From: Limnohabitans sp. MMS-10A-178
Lineage (GTDB): Bacteria > Pseudomonadota > Gammaproteobacteria > Burkholderiales > Burkholderiaceae_C
DNA length: 64,000 bases
Assembly: GCF_003063375.1 (NCBI RefSeq)
Contig: NZ_NERY01000001.1
Coordinates: 1,426,001 to 1,490,000 of the forward strand
Direction: 5' to 3'
Each line of letters begins with the position of its first letter. Position 1 is the stretch's first letter. Position numbers and translations under genes: made by a program. Below, piece by piece: positions 8,767 through 17,670 of the stretch. The notes beneath the pieces were generated by a model that did no database searches, was not told the origin of the DNA, and saw nothing but the letters and a program-made list of their open reading frames with translations.

Positions 8767-10449
8767 ATGCTGAAAAAAATTGTCATTGCTTTCGGGTTGG
8801 TCATTGCTGCTTTTGCCTTGGCGGTGGGCGCACTGTACGCCAAGGGCGGTCGAGCAGAGGTGCTTTTGTGGTTTGTGAAAGTCTTTGTCAGGGAAGAGCA
8901 TGCACCCAACAGGGAAGTGACCTGGACCATTCCATCTGCTAAGTCGACAGTTCCAGAAAACAGTTCTGGCGTCAAACCACCCAACGTCATCCTGATTGTG
9001 GTCGACGACTTGGGCTACAACGACATCACCTTGAACGGTGGTGGCTTGGCAAAGGGCTCTGTTCCAACCCCTCATATCAACAGTTTGGCGCTGCAAGGCG
9101 CCAATTTTGAAACCAGCTACTCCGGCAATGCCACGTGTGCGCCTTCACGTGCTGCCATGATGACCGGCCGTTATCCCACTCGATTTGGTTTTGAGTTCAC
9201 CCCAACGCCTAAGCAGTTCATGAAAGTCATAGGCCACTACAAGGGCCCCAACCAACTTCACGACCCCATCTATCACGCCGATCGAGAAAAAGATCTGATC
9301 CCTTACGAAACCATGGGACTGCCACGCTCCGAAATCACAATGGCCAACTTGCTCAAGGGGCAAGGCTATCGAACCCTGCATGTGGGCAAGTGGCATTTGG
9401 GCGATGCACCTCAATTTAGAGCTTACGAGCATGGCTTTGAAGAGTCTTTGTCTTTTCCCCATGCCAGCTCTCTTTACTTGCCAGAGAACGATCCCAATGT
9501 GGTGAACGCTCAGCAATCGTTTGACATCATTGATAGATTTCAATGGGCTGCTGGTAGTTTTGGCATGCGCTTTAACAACAGCGAACTTTTCAAGCCCAAA
9601 CGTTATGTCACCGATTACCTCACTGACGAAGCCGAAAAAGCCATTGAGGCCAATCGCAATCAGCCGTTCTTTCTATATCTAGCCTACACCGCACCTCACA
9701 CGCCTTTGCAAGCTACCAAAGAAGACTACGCTGCACTGTCGCACATCGAAGACCACACACTGCGTGTGTATGCGGCCATGGTTCGCAACCTAGATCGCAA
9801 CATTGGCCGCTTGATGCAAACACTCAAAGACAAGGGCTTAGACGACAACACACTGGTCATATTTACCAGTGACAACGGCGGGGCGCATTACGTGGGTCTC
9901 GATGGATTGAACAAACCATATCGGGGCTGGAAGGCCACGTTCTTTGAGGGCGGCATCCGTGTTCCCATGTTCATGCGTTGGCCTGCTGGTATTCCAAAGG
10001 GAGTGAAGCCGCAACTGCCTGTTAACCACATGGACATTTTTTCAACTGTGGCAGCAGCTACCGGCACCAAGCTCCCTACCGATCGACCGATGGACGGCAT
10101 CAATCTCTTGCCTCAATTGGCCAAGCCTACTGAAAAGGGCCCCGAAAGATCTTTGTTCTGGAGAACTGATTCTTATCGTGTGATTCGAAAAGGCGATTGG
10201 AAATTACAAGTCACGCAAAACCCCAGAAAAGATTGGCTCTACAACTTAGCGGCCGATCCCACTGAGCAAACCAATTTGGCTGCGAAGGAGCCTGAGCGAG
10301 TGGCTCTCCTGAAAAAAGAGTTAGAGGCTTTCAATGCCACGCAAGTCAAACCCAGCTGGCCCTCAATTGCCGAGGCAGCCATTGCCATCGACAAACACCT
10401 TCGACAACCTATGCTGCCGTCTGACGAATACGTTTACTACGGCAACTGA
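8767..10449 (+). CDS. Sulfatase 1 (formylglycine-dependent, membrane-anchored)
   Basis: A 560-residue sulfatase family protein. The N-terminal hydrophobic segment (residues ~4-26) acts as a signal anchor or signal peptide, placing the enzyme in the periplasm. The metal-binding opening is NVILIVVDDLGYND. The modification site CAPSRAAMMTGR has Cys124 to be oxidised to formylglycine. Further sulfatase motifs are HVGKWHLGD, YTAPHTPLQ and FTSDNGG. The ATG at 8767 is preferred to the adjacent TTG at 8764. It is divergent from the PF10118 gene and converges on the dehalogenase with two bases between them. An FGE gene in the same region (20981-22051) could mature it. The substrate is unknown. Confidence 0.92.
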   Translation: MLKKIVIAFGLVIAAFALAVGALYAKGGRAEVLLWFVKVFVREEHAPNREVTWTIPSAKSTVPENSSGVKPPNVILIVVDDLGYNDITLNGGGLAKGSVPTPHINSLALQGANFETSYSGNATCAPSRAAMMTGRYPTRFGFEFTPTPKQFMKVIGHYKGPNQLHDPIYHADREKDLIPYETMGLPRSEITMANLLKGQGYRTLHVGKWHLGDAPQFRAYEHGFEESLSFPHASSLYLPENDPNVVNAQQSFDIIDRFQWAAGSFGMRFNNSELFKPKRYVTDYLTDEAEKAIEANRNQPFFLYLAYTAPHTPLQATKEDYAALSHIEDHTLRVYAAMVRNLDRNIGRLMQTLKDKGLDDNTLVIFTSDNGGAHYVGLDGLNKPYRGWKATFFEGGIRVPMFMRWPAGIPKGVKPQLPVNHMDIFSTVAAATGTKLPTDRPMDGINLLPQLAKPTEKGPERSLFWRTDSYRVIRKGDWKLQVTQNPRKDWLYNLAADPTEQTNLAAKEPERVALLKKELEAFNATQVKPSWPSIAEAAIAIDKHLRQPMLPSDEYVYYGN

Positions 10450-10451
10450 GT

Positions 10452-11360
10452 TCAAGCGCTGATAAACGACACTAAGGCCTCTGCCACTTCTTCCCCTTTG
10501 TCTTCCTGCACAAAGTGGGCTGCGCCGCGAATTTGGGTGTGTTTCTGACCTGCAGCACCCGGCACCTTTTTTTGCCACATCTTTTCACCGCCTTTGGTCA
10601 CGGGGTCTCGCGTACTGAACAAGGTAATGAAGGGCTTGGTCCAGGCCTTGTACATCTCCCAAGCCCGCTCATTGGCTTCGCGCGCTGGATTGCTGGGATG
10701 AATGGGCACCAAGGTTGGGAAGACCCGCGCACCCACTGCATAGCGAGAACTGGGGTAAGGCGCATCGTAGGCGGCCACAGCCGCATCGCTGAGGCCCTGT
10801 GCGCAACCCGCGCGCACAATTTTGCCAATTGGAAACCAAGGGCTGTACATGGCAAAGGCGCGCCAGATGTGAAATGCCTTGGGTATTTTTTCATTGCCAG
10901 TGGGCAAGCCGCCGTTGCTCAGGGCAATACGGGCAAAGCGGTCAGGCATTTCGGCCACCATGCGAAGGCCGATGAGCGAGCCCCAGTCTTGGCAAAAAAG
11001 AGTAATGTCTTGAACATCTACCGATTCAAGCCAAGCACTCATCCACTGCACATGATTTTCATAGGTGTAGTCTGAGCGTTGAGTGGGTTTGTCGGTGCGA
11101 CCAAAACCTACTTGGTCGGGCACCAACACACGCATGCCGGCCTGAACCAAAACCGGAATCATTTTGCGGTAAAGAAAAGACCATGCAGGCTCACCGTGCA
11201 TGAGCAAGACCACAGGGCCATCCTTGGGGCCTTCATCAATATAAGCAATGCGCAAGCCGCCAACTTCTGTGTAATGAGGCGTGTAAGGAAAGTCTGGTAA
11301 GTTTTGAAATCTTTCTTCGGGTGTGCGAAGAAAGTTTTTGATCTGAGGCAATTGACGCAT
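10452..11360 (-). CDS. Haloalkane dehalogenase (alpha/beta hydrolase, DhlA/DhmA-like)
   Basis: A 302-residue alpha/beta hydrolase with the haloalkane dehalogenase pattern: oxyanion motif HGEP (55-58), nucleophile Asp125 followed by the halide-binding Trp126 in FCQDWGSLIGLR, acid Asp252 in STRDPVT and base His282 in GAAHFVQED. An Asp nucleophile followed by Trp, with the acid after strand 7, points to subfamily HLD-I. Such enzymes hydrolyse haloalkanes to alcohols in the cytoplasm. Some family members have other substrates, so activity is inferred from residues. It lies 40 bases downstream of the MBL-fold hydrolase and may share its transcript. Confidence 0.87.
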   Translation of the reverse strand: MRQLPQIKNFLRTPEERFQNLPDFPYTPHYTEVGGLRIAYIDEGPKDGPVVLLMHGEPAWSFLYRKMIPVLVQAGMRVLVPDQVGFGRTDKPTQRSDYTYENHVQWMSAWLESVDVQDITLFCQDWGSLIGLRMVAEMPDRFARIALSNGGLPTGNEKIPKAFHIWRAFAMYSPWFPIGKIVRAGCAQGLSDAAVAAYDAPYPSSRYAVGARVFPTLVPIHPSNPAREANERAWEMYKAWTKPFITLFSTRDPVTKGGEKMWQKKVPGAAGQKHTQIRGAAHFVQEDKGEEVAEALVSFISA

Positions 11361-11400
11361 GAATTGATTTCAATCTTTAAGTGTTTTCTAAATTCAAAAT

Positions 11401-12474
11401 TTAAAAGCGATGACTGACGTCAATGCTTTTCTTTCCCGCTGGCAAGCTCAAGAAATCGCCATCTTTGGCCACTTGAATCTTGCCTTTAAAAACTTCTGCC
11501 GTGCCTTTTAGAAACGCATCTACCAAGCCTGGCAGTGGAAGTGGCGGGGCAATGTGGTTCAGCAGCAAATAGGACACCTGCGCTTGCTGGGCAATTTCGG
11601 CGGCTTGCACGGGCGAGGTGTGGTAGTCGGTGATGTCCTTCATGATTTGTTCGAGCTTGTCACGTTTGGCCGTTTTTGCGCCTTCTTGGAGCAGCTTCAT
11701 TAATTCCATCGACATGGCCTCGTGAATCAGTACGTCTACACCTTGCGCAGCCTTGGTCACATGCACAGAAGGGGTGGTATCGCCGCTGATGACAATGCTT
11801 CTGTCTTTGTATTGAATTTTGTAGCCTACTGCAGGATGAATGGGGGCATGAGCCACACTGAAGGCGTGAATTTTTGTGTCTTGACTGTCATACACCAGCG
11901 TGGTTTCAAATGCTTGGGTTTTGAACGGAACAGCTTTAGCACCAAATCCACTGCTTGGAACAATGGCCTCGCCATGGTGCGCCACCCGATAACCACGGTC
12001 TAAGCTATAAGCCTGCATGAACCCGTTGACCACGATGTCGACACCCTCGGGGCCGTGCACCGGAACGGGTTGTGTATTTGAATTGGAGACCCATCGCTGT
12101 AGCAGCAATTCACCTAAGCCATCGATGTGGTCTGAGTGAAAGTGCGTGAGGAAGATGCCCTGAATGTTGCCGGCATTGAAGCCCATTTTGTTGATGTTGC
12201 GTGCGCTGGTATTGCCGGTGTCAAAGACAAAAAGTTGTTGTCCAGCAATGACCAGAGTGCAAGGCCCACCGCGCTTGTCGTCAGGCATGGGGGAGCCTGC
12301 GCCGCACACGGCAATGTGCAAACCATCGGGTAAGTTTTGGAGGGGATTGCTGCCCATTCGCTGTTCTGTGACGCGCTTGGCCACGGCCAAACTCAGAGGT
12401 TCTCGAAACGCATACAGGCTGCCTGCAAGCAGTGCAATAACGATGAAGACCGACGCCAGTTTTCCAATGCGCAT
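11401..12474 (-). CDS. MBL-fold metallohydrolase (RNase Z/arylsulfatase-like), exported or membrane-anchored
   Basis: A 357-residue protein with an N-terminal signal anchor (residues ~7-23) and a metallo-beta-lactamase domain of the RNase Z/arylsulfatase subgroup: CGAGSPMPDDKRGG, zinc motif THFHSDH (His111, His113, Asp115, His116), ISGDTTPS and LLNHIAPP. The ATG at 12474 is chosen because it starts a good signal sequence and lies two bases after the SDR stop; a longer frame from 12564 would overlap the SDR. The family includes arylsulfatases and phosphodiesterases. Beside two sulfatases, a periplasmic ester or sulfate-ester hydrolase is plausible but unproven. Confidence 0.85.
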   Translation of the reverse strand: MRIGKLASVFIVIALLAGSLYAFREPLSLAVAKRVTEQRMGSNPLQNLPDGLHIAVCGAGSPMPDDKRGGPCTLVIAGQQLFVFDTGNTSARNINKMGFNAGNIQGIFLTHFHSDHIDGLGELLLQRWVSNSNTQPVPVHGPEGVDIVVNGFMQAYSLDRGYRVAHHGEAIVPSSGFGAKAVPFKTQAFETTLVYDSQDTKIHAFSVAHAPIHPAVGYKIQYKDRSIVISGDTTPSVHVTKAAQGVDVLIHEAMSMELMKLLQEGAKTAKRDKLEQIMKDITDYHTSPVQAAEIAQQAQVSYLLLNHIAPPLPLPGLVDAFLKGTAEVFKGKIQVAKDGDFLSLPAGKKSIDVSHRF

Positions 12475-12476
12475 TT

Positions 12477-13268
12477 TTAAACTCCAAAAATTCTGGCCAT
12501 GCGAACGCCAAAGCCTTGAATCCAAGGTGAGGTGTATCGCAATTTGGGCCGAGTGGCTTCGCAAGCTTTGATGATTTGTTTGACGATGCCGTCGGTATTT
12601 TTAGCTTCTAAAAATTTAAACGTAGCGCGCTCTTGTTTTTGCATCTTCTGAGCTTGGTGGGCAAAGTAGGAGGATGGCCCCATCCACTTATATTTGCTGT
12701 CGGTCATGGCTTGGTTGAATCCGGTATGAATGGCACCGGGTTCAATGAGTGCAATGTGAATATTCTTTTTGAGTTGATCCATTTCGGCACGCAGGCCTGC
12801 CCCCGCTGCCGAAAGGGCAAACTTGCTCATGCTGTAGGGCATGAGAAAGGGCATGGGAACTCTGCCAGCAATGGAACTCACCAGCAAGACAGTTCCTTTT
12901 TCGCGTTGAATCATGCCGCTCAATGCAAGTTGGGTAAGTTCCAGTGTGCAAAACAAGTTGACTTCGAAAATTTTGCGAACACGTTGCATGTCAACCTCTG
13001 CCAAAGAGCCCGATTCACCCATGCCTGCGTTGTTGACCAGAACATCAATGGCAAAGGGCTCAATGAGCTTTCTGTCAGATTCCAGGGTGATGTCAAGCTT
13101 GAAAACTTCCAGGTGAATGCCCTTGTTTTGAGACTCCTGGGCAAGTGCCTCTGCTTGAGCCTGAGTTTGGGTGGTGGCCAATACGCGGTGCCCTCTGGCG
13201 GCCAAGGCAAACGCCGAGTCTTTGCCAATGCCAGACCCAGCACCTGTGATCAATATGGTTTTAGTCAT
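12477..13268 (-). CDS. Short-chain dehydrogenase/reductase
   Basis: A 263-residue classical SDR with cofactor motif TGAGSGIG (residues 8-15), NNAGMGESG, catalytic Ser in LLVSSIAGR and YSMSK (the Tyr-x-x-x-Lys pair), and EPGAIHTGF. It probably oxidises or reduces an alcohol or ketone with NAD(P)(H) in the cytoplasm. It lies between the beta-propeller-like gene (13 bases upstream) and the MBL-fold gene (2 bases downstream), so the three are co-transcribed. An alcohol made by the dehalogenase or the sulfatases is a reasonable substrate, but that is inference. Confidence 0.88.
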   Translation of the reverse strand: MTKTILITGAGSGIGKDSAFALAARGHRVLATTQTQAQAEALAQESQNKGIHLEVFKLDITLESDRKLIEPFAIDVLVNNAGMGESGSLAEVDMQRVRKIFEVNLFCTLELTQLALSGMIQREKGTVLLVSSIAGRVPMPFLMPYSMSKFALSAAGAGLRAEMDQLKKNIHIALIEPGAIHTGFNQAMTDSKYKWMGPSSYFAHQAQKMQKQERATFKFLEAKNTDGIVKQIIKACEATRPKLRYTSPWIQGFGVRMARIFGV

Positions 13269-13281
13269 GTAAATGGCTTGC

Positions 13282-14568
13282 TTAATTCAACATAAGTGAG
13301 GGGACGTAAATTCGGGCCAGTCGGTCCATGGAGCACCAGTAAAAATCTTGGTGCCAGCCCACGCTGGGAAACACCACACCTTGCATGCGCCCACCCGTTT
13401 GCACACGCCCTTTTTCTTCACCTGTTTCAATGTCCAAAACAAGGACTTGCTCGTTAAAGCGGCTGTAGTCATTGACGCACAGTTCGCCGGTTTTGGCAAA
13501 CAGCAGCATATGGCTGGCGGCACCAAACTGAGCGTGATGCCAAAGCGGCGTCAATTCAACATCGTGTTCGTTGCCATTGTGAGCGGCGTCTATTTTCCAA
13601 GCTCGCAAATGCCGATTGGCCGAGTCGTAGCCCACCACAATGCGGCGTTTTAAATCGATCAAGGGCGGATTGCTAATGCTGCCGTAGGGCAGGCCACTGA
13701 CTTCCCAACTTTGATGCGATTGTGCATTGTGCAATGACACCCGAATGAGCCGGTTAGCTGCTTTGTGGCGGCCTGCACCCAACATGCTGACCATGTAGTT
13801 GTGCTTGCCGTTGTCCATGAACCAGCCGTGTTCGCCGTCAATGACCATGTCCCAGCCATAGCTTTGGGGGGCATCTCGGAGGTAATGAAACTCCCAATCA
13901 GGATCGCGTTTCAATTGCTGTGAGGCTGCATGCCAGTGGTATCTGAAAACGCGGCTGACGCCCACCACATAAACCGTATTGCCATGGGCACTGAGGCGCG
14001 CAATGGAAGCTTCGGGGCACACCACATCGCTACTGGCCACTTTCAAGGTATCGGGGTGCAGCGTGGTGAGTTGCGCGGGCGTGGTGGCCGATAAATTTTT
14101 GGTCACGATCAAGCCATTGCCTAGCACCACAAAGCTGTTGTAGGGTTCATGGCGTGGCAATAAATACGAAGCCACTGGTTGGCAATGACGGTTGAGTTTG
14201 TGTGCAAACCGACCATAAACCACAATGATGTGGCCATTGGCATGAACCGCCATGCCACCTGGCCACATAGGACCGCCCTCAAGCCTTGGAGAGCTTTCGA
14301 GTGTTTCTAATGTCAAGGGGTCAATGCGAGAAACCTGCGCTGTGGTGGGTAGTCCCAACCGTGCGCGAATGGCGGAGTGAGTTAGCAGAAATACTTCGCC
14401 TGGCGCACCCAATACCGTCATGGTCGACATCCGTGTGCTTCTGGACGTGCATGCCAATTTGGTTCCGGGCTTCAAATTCAGGCATGCCGTGTTGTGCGGT
14501 GTTTGAAGTCGAGATGGCCCTGCGTCCTCGCAAGGCCAAGGGCTGTCAAAGTAACCAGAATGCGCCAT
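13282..14568 (-). CDS. Uncharacterised beta-propeller-like protein in the sulfatase operon
   Basis: A 428-residue protein I cannot assign to a named family. It contains blade-like repeats typical of beta-propellers: MAVHANGHIIVVYGRFAHKL, VYVVGVSRVFRYHW, RRIVVGYDSANRHLRAW and EQVLVLDIETGEEKGRV. No signal peptide or membrane segment is visible, and there is no complete PQQ-binding signature. It follows sulfatase 2 by 33 bases and precedes the SDR by 13, in one leftward operon. The ATG at 14568 has no clear Shine-Dalgarno; an in-frame ATG at 14430 is an alternative. It could bind or process a pathway intermediate, but nothing in the sequence proves this. Confidence 0.65.
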   Translation of the reverse strand: MAHSGYFDSPWPCEDAGPSRLQTPHNTACLNLKPGTKLACTSRSTRMSTMTVLGAPGEVFLLTHSAIRARLGLPTTAQVSRIDPLTLETLESSPRLEGGPMWPGGMAVHANGHIIVVYGRFAHKLNRHCQPVASYLLPRHEPYNSFVVLGNGLIVTKNLSATTPAQLTTLHPDTLKVASSDVVCPEASIARLSAHGNTVYVVGVSRVFRYHWHAASQQLKRDPDWEFHYLRDAPQSYGWDMVIDGEHGWFMDNGKHNYMVSMLGAGRHKAANRLIRVSLHNAQSHQSWEVSGLPYGSISNPPLIDLKRRIVVGYDSANRHLRAWKIDAAHNGNEHDVELTPLWHHAQFGAASHMLLFAKTGELCVNDYSRFNEQVLVLDIETGEEKGRVQTGGRMQGVVFPSVGWHQDFYWCSMDRLARIYVPSLMLN

Positions 14569-14601
14569 GGTGATCGTGATGATGACGGTGACGGTGCTCG
14601 C

Positions 14602-16413
14602 TCAATGAGCCGCTTGCACGATAGGCCGATGTTTGCGCCGACGCCAAAACCAAAACAATCCCAATACCAAAATGCCAAGCAGTCCGAGCAAATGCATCTG
14701 GTGGCGCGGCCAGTAAACGAACACCAAGGAATTGATGATGACCTGTTGAATGGGATCGTAGCCCGCAGGCATCTCAAGCACCCCATTGGCTTTGGCCCAT
14801 TTTGCATAGTCGGCTTGCATGCTTAAAAACAGATCGGGAAATTCAAGCTGAAGGTCTTGCGTTTCGCCAGGGTCTTTGACGATGTTGTACAAGCGCCATT
14901 GGCCGTCACCCACGGGTGCCAAGTTGCTGAGCAATTTGAAATCACCTTTGAACAAAGCCTTGTTGCCAGACAACTCGTAGCCCAATATTTCGTCGGGTCC
15001 TCGAACTCGGATGGCATCGCCAGCAATCACAGGCATTAGGCTGTGACCAGTCAAGGGATAGATGGTTTGTCCTTTATAGACCGTGCCAGGATGTTGCACG
15101 CCAGCCAACTCAAGCAAGGTGGGTACGATGTCTTTCACATGCGTGAGGCTGGCATGCACCTTGTTTCTGGCAGACTTGGGCATGTTGGGAATGCCCGAAA
15201 TAATGAGCGGCACCCGAATACCGCCTTCACCTGCAAAAAACTTGTAGGTGCTTAAGGGTGCTGAGGCGGCACTAGCCCAATTGGGGCCAATGACGCTGTA
15301 GGCGCCCTTGCTGCCCAATCGATCTAGATCGCGGTTGTAATGCCGATCCAACCACCATCGCCCAACGGCCAATGCGTAAGGGTCGGAGGCCTCAGCACCA
15401 TTGTCAGACAAGAACATGAACACAGTTTGGTCGTACTCACCAGTTTCTTTCAAGTGAGCGATAAGCCTGCCAATGTGAAAGTCCATAGCCTCGGCCATGG
15501 CTGCATAAACCTCCATCCGACGCGCTTGATAGGCTTTGTCAGAGGCGCTCAAAGAATTCCAAGCTACATGGGTTGAGGGCAAGTTGGCCATCTTGGAAGT
15601 GGCGGGTATCAGCCCCAGGGCAATGGCCTTGTCTCGGCGTTCATTGCGCAAGACATCCCAACCTGCGTCATAACGCCCTTTGTATTTATCGATGAAAGAC
15701 TGGGGTGCTTGCAGCGGAATATGGTTGGCTTGAAAGGCGATGTAAGCAAAAAAAGGCTTGTCTGATTTGGCATCGGCTTTGAGGTACTCAAGGGTTTTGT
15801 CAATGTAAAACTCAGAGGAGTAAAACTCTTTGGGCATTTTGGCTTCTTGCCCGTTGTCGTACCAATAAACTTTGTCGGTCAGGTCCAAATACAGCTTGCC
15901 TGTCTCCCAGTTGTCTGCGCCACTGTCGCCCATGACCAAAGACCGGTCAAAGCCTCTGGCAGGCGGTAAGTTGTGAGGCTCTTTGCCAACGTGCCATTTG
16001 CCCGTTGCATAGGTTCTGTAGCCGTTTTCTTGCAGCAAGCTCGATACGGTTACCACACGCTGATTGAGCACACTCAAGTAACCGGCGCGGCCCACATGCG
16101 ATTGCGGAATGGTCTCGCGCATGTTGCCCACACCATTGAGGTGGTTGTCAACACCAGTGAGCAACATCGAGCGGGTGGGAGAGCACGACGCACTTACATG
16201 AAAATTAGAAAAGCGTGCGCCAGATTTGGCCAATTGGTTCAGGTTGGGTGTTTGAATTTCACTGCCAAAAGCGCCCACATCACTGAAGCCCCAATCGTCG
16301 GCCAACATCAAGACGATGTTGGGTCGTTTGGCCGACACAGGCGTACAAATGAGAAATGAGATGCAGGCCAAATAAGCCAAACAAGAACGAAGGGTACTGC
16401 TGTTGAATTTCAT
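14602..16413 (-). CDS. Sulfatase 2 (arylsulfatase-type, exported, with C-terminal membrane anchor)
   Basis: A 603-residue sulfatase with a Sec-type signal peptide (cleavage near PVSA, residue ~28). The metal-binding opening is PNIVLMLADDWGFSDVG, and the modification motif CSPTRSMLLTG has Cys77 to become formylglycine. Further motifs are GKWHVGKEP, FLSDNGAEASD and GGIRVPLI. Unusually for a soluble arylsulfatase, it ends in a hydrophobic segment (LLGLLGILVLGLFWFW) followed by RRRKHR, a stop-transfer anchor that would hold it on the periplasmic face of the inner membrane. Its ATG overlaps the stop of the DSBA-like gene (ATGA, 16410-16413), so the two are translationally coupled. Confidence 0.92.
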   Translation of the reverse strand: MKFNSSTLRSCLAYLACISFLICTPVSAKRPNIVLMLADDWGFSDVGAFGSEIQTPNLNQLAKSGARFSNFHVSASCSPTRSMLLTGVDNHLNGVGNMRETIPQSHVGRAGYLSVLNQRVVTVSSLLQENGYRTYATGKWHVGKEPHNLPPARGFDRSLVMGDSGADNWETGKLYLDLTDKVYWYDNGQEAKMPKEFYSSEFYIDKTLEYLKADAKSDKPFFAYIAFQANHIPLQAPQSFIDKYKGRYDAGWDVLRNERRDKAIALGLIPATSKMANLPSTHVAWNSLSASDKAYQARRMEVYAAMAEAMDFHIGRLIAHLKETGEYDQTVFMFLSDNGAEASDPYALAVGRWWLDRHYNRDLDRLGSKGAYSVIGPNWASAASAPLSTYKFFAGEGGIRVPLIISGIPNMPKSARNKVHASLTHVKDIVPTLLELAGVQHPGTVYKGQTIYPLTGHSLMPVIAGDAIRVRGPDEILGYELSGNKALFKGDFKLLSNLAPVGDGQWRLYNIVKDPGETQDLQLEFPDLFLSMQADYAKWAKANGVLEMPAGYDPIQQVIINSLVFVYWPRHQMHLLGLLGILVLGLFWFWRRRKHRPIVQAAH

Positions 16414-17618
16414 GATTCGGTGTGAGCGGGCAGATCAAATCGATCGTGCAAAGCTTGTTCAATGACCCAGAATCTGTCTTGGCCCCAGACTGCGGTGTCT
16501 TCAAATTTGAAGGAGGGAACACCCCACAAGCCCAGAGCAAAAAGTGCTTCTCGGTTTTGCTCTGCAACGCTGCGCCAATGCTGCTCATTGCTTTGACTTG
16601 TCAGGATGTCTTTGGCGGCCTGCCAATGAAGGCCACATCGCTGTACGATGATTTTGAGATGTGCATCTGTGCCAGCATCCAGACCCTCTGACCATACCCC
16701 TTGCATGAAGGACATGACATATTCTTCGGCCAGTTGGTGCATTTGGGCAAATGGAATAAGGGCCAAACCCCGCTCGGTGGGTTTGCCCAAGGGGTCATTG
16801 AGCCGGCCAAAAGGCACATTTTGAACGTAGGCTTCGCGAGCAGCGTCCAAACTGATGTACTTTCTTTTTTCAGCGGGCACTGGCAAACCGCGCATGACCA
16901 TGGGCAGCACATAACGCAAGTTGATTTTCACGCCATGTTCTTTGGCCCAAGGAAATAGTTTGGCGCAGCTGATGGCGGAGTAGGGGCTTCTCAATGAGAA
17001 AAAGAAATCAATGCTGGTAGCTTCAGGGACATGACCCAAACTTTGATATTGCGGTGTGAAAAAGAGCGGCCGTCGTTCACTCATTTTGGCCGAGGGCGCT
17101 TGCTTTGAAAGACCCAAGGCATTGAGCCGTGACTCCAAATGATGCAGTCGATCAATGCCCCAATACCACTCACCTTCGTAATAAATAACGCCACTTAAAT
17201 AGTGGCCCCATTTTTTTCGCAAACGATGCGAGGTGAGCTGTGCTTCTTTGCCAACCTGAATGGGCGCCGATGGTGAACTGGGTGGCCAATGAAGCCCATA
17301 CTGCTTGGCCAGACGAGCTGCATCTTGCTGACTGTAGGCTTTGAGTTTGTCACGCTCGGGCACAGCTGAGTCATCAGGCGCCCCCACCACGTGTTGTACG
17401 ACAGAAACGGCGTACTTGTCTTGAAGGAGTGGGACGGCTTGAGCTAAAAGCTGGGAATAGGGCTCTTCCAGCTCATGAAAGAAATGCAAAACGTGTGGAC
17501 GCTGTTGGGCGCTGCGTTTAATTTCAGCTTTTTCTCGCAAATCCAAAAGGCGACTTCGAGATAAAAAATGTTGGCTGATGACGGGCATCAGCCAACTCTT
17601 GAGACTTCTAAAGGTCAT
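16410..17618 (-). CDS. Tandem DSBA-like/2-hydroxychromene-2-carboxylate isomerase-like fusion protein
   Basis: A 402-residue protein with two thioredoxin-like DSBA/kappa-GST halves. The first begins at VLHFFHELEEPYSQLL (residue ~43). The second begins at SIDFFFSLRSPYSAISC (residue ~200) and ends with LGLWGVPSFKFEDTAVWGQDR, both typical of HCCA isomerases and kappa-class GSTs. Neither half has a CxxC redox motif and there is no signal peptide, so a disulfide oxidase role is unlikely; a glutathione-dependent isomerase or transferase is more probable. It precedes sulfatase 2 with a 4-base ATGA overlap. The substrate is unknown. Confidence 0.75.
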   Translation of the reverse strand: MTFRSLKSWLMPVISQHFLSRSRLLDLREKAEIKRSAQQRPHVLHFFHELEEPYSQLLAQAVPLLQDKYAVSVVQHVVGAPDDSAVPERDKLKAYSQQDAARLAKQYGLHWPPSSPSAPIQVGKEAQLTSHRLRKKWGHYLSGVIYYEGEWYWGIDRLHHLESRLNALGLSKQAPSAKMSERRPLFFTPQYQSLGHVPEATSIDFFFSLRSPYSAISCAKLFPWAKEHGVKINLRYVLPMVMRGLPVPAEKRKYISLDAAREAYVQNVPFGRLNDPLGKPTERGLALIPFAQMHQLAEEYVMSFMQGVWSEGLDAGTDAHLKIIVQRCGLHWQAAKDILTSQSNEQHWRSVAEQNREALFALGLWGVPSFKFEDTAVWGQDRFWVIEQALHDRFDLPAHTES

Positions 17619-17670
17619 TGAAGTAAGGCTTAAAACGAAACCACATTGACCTTAGAAAGCCAAGACCGAA

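Noticed and set aside
12633..13295. A 220-residue + strand frame opposite the SDR
   Set aside because: It is antisense to a gene with complete SDR motifs, and its protein has no family features.
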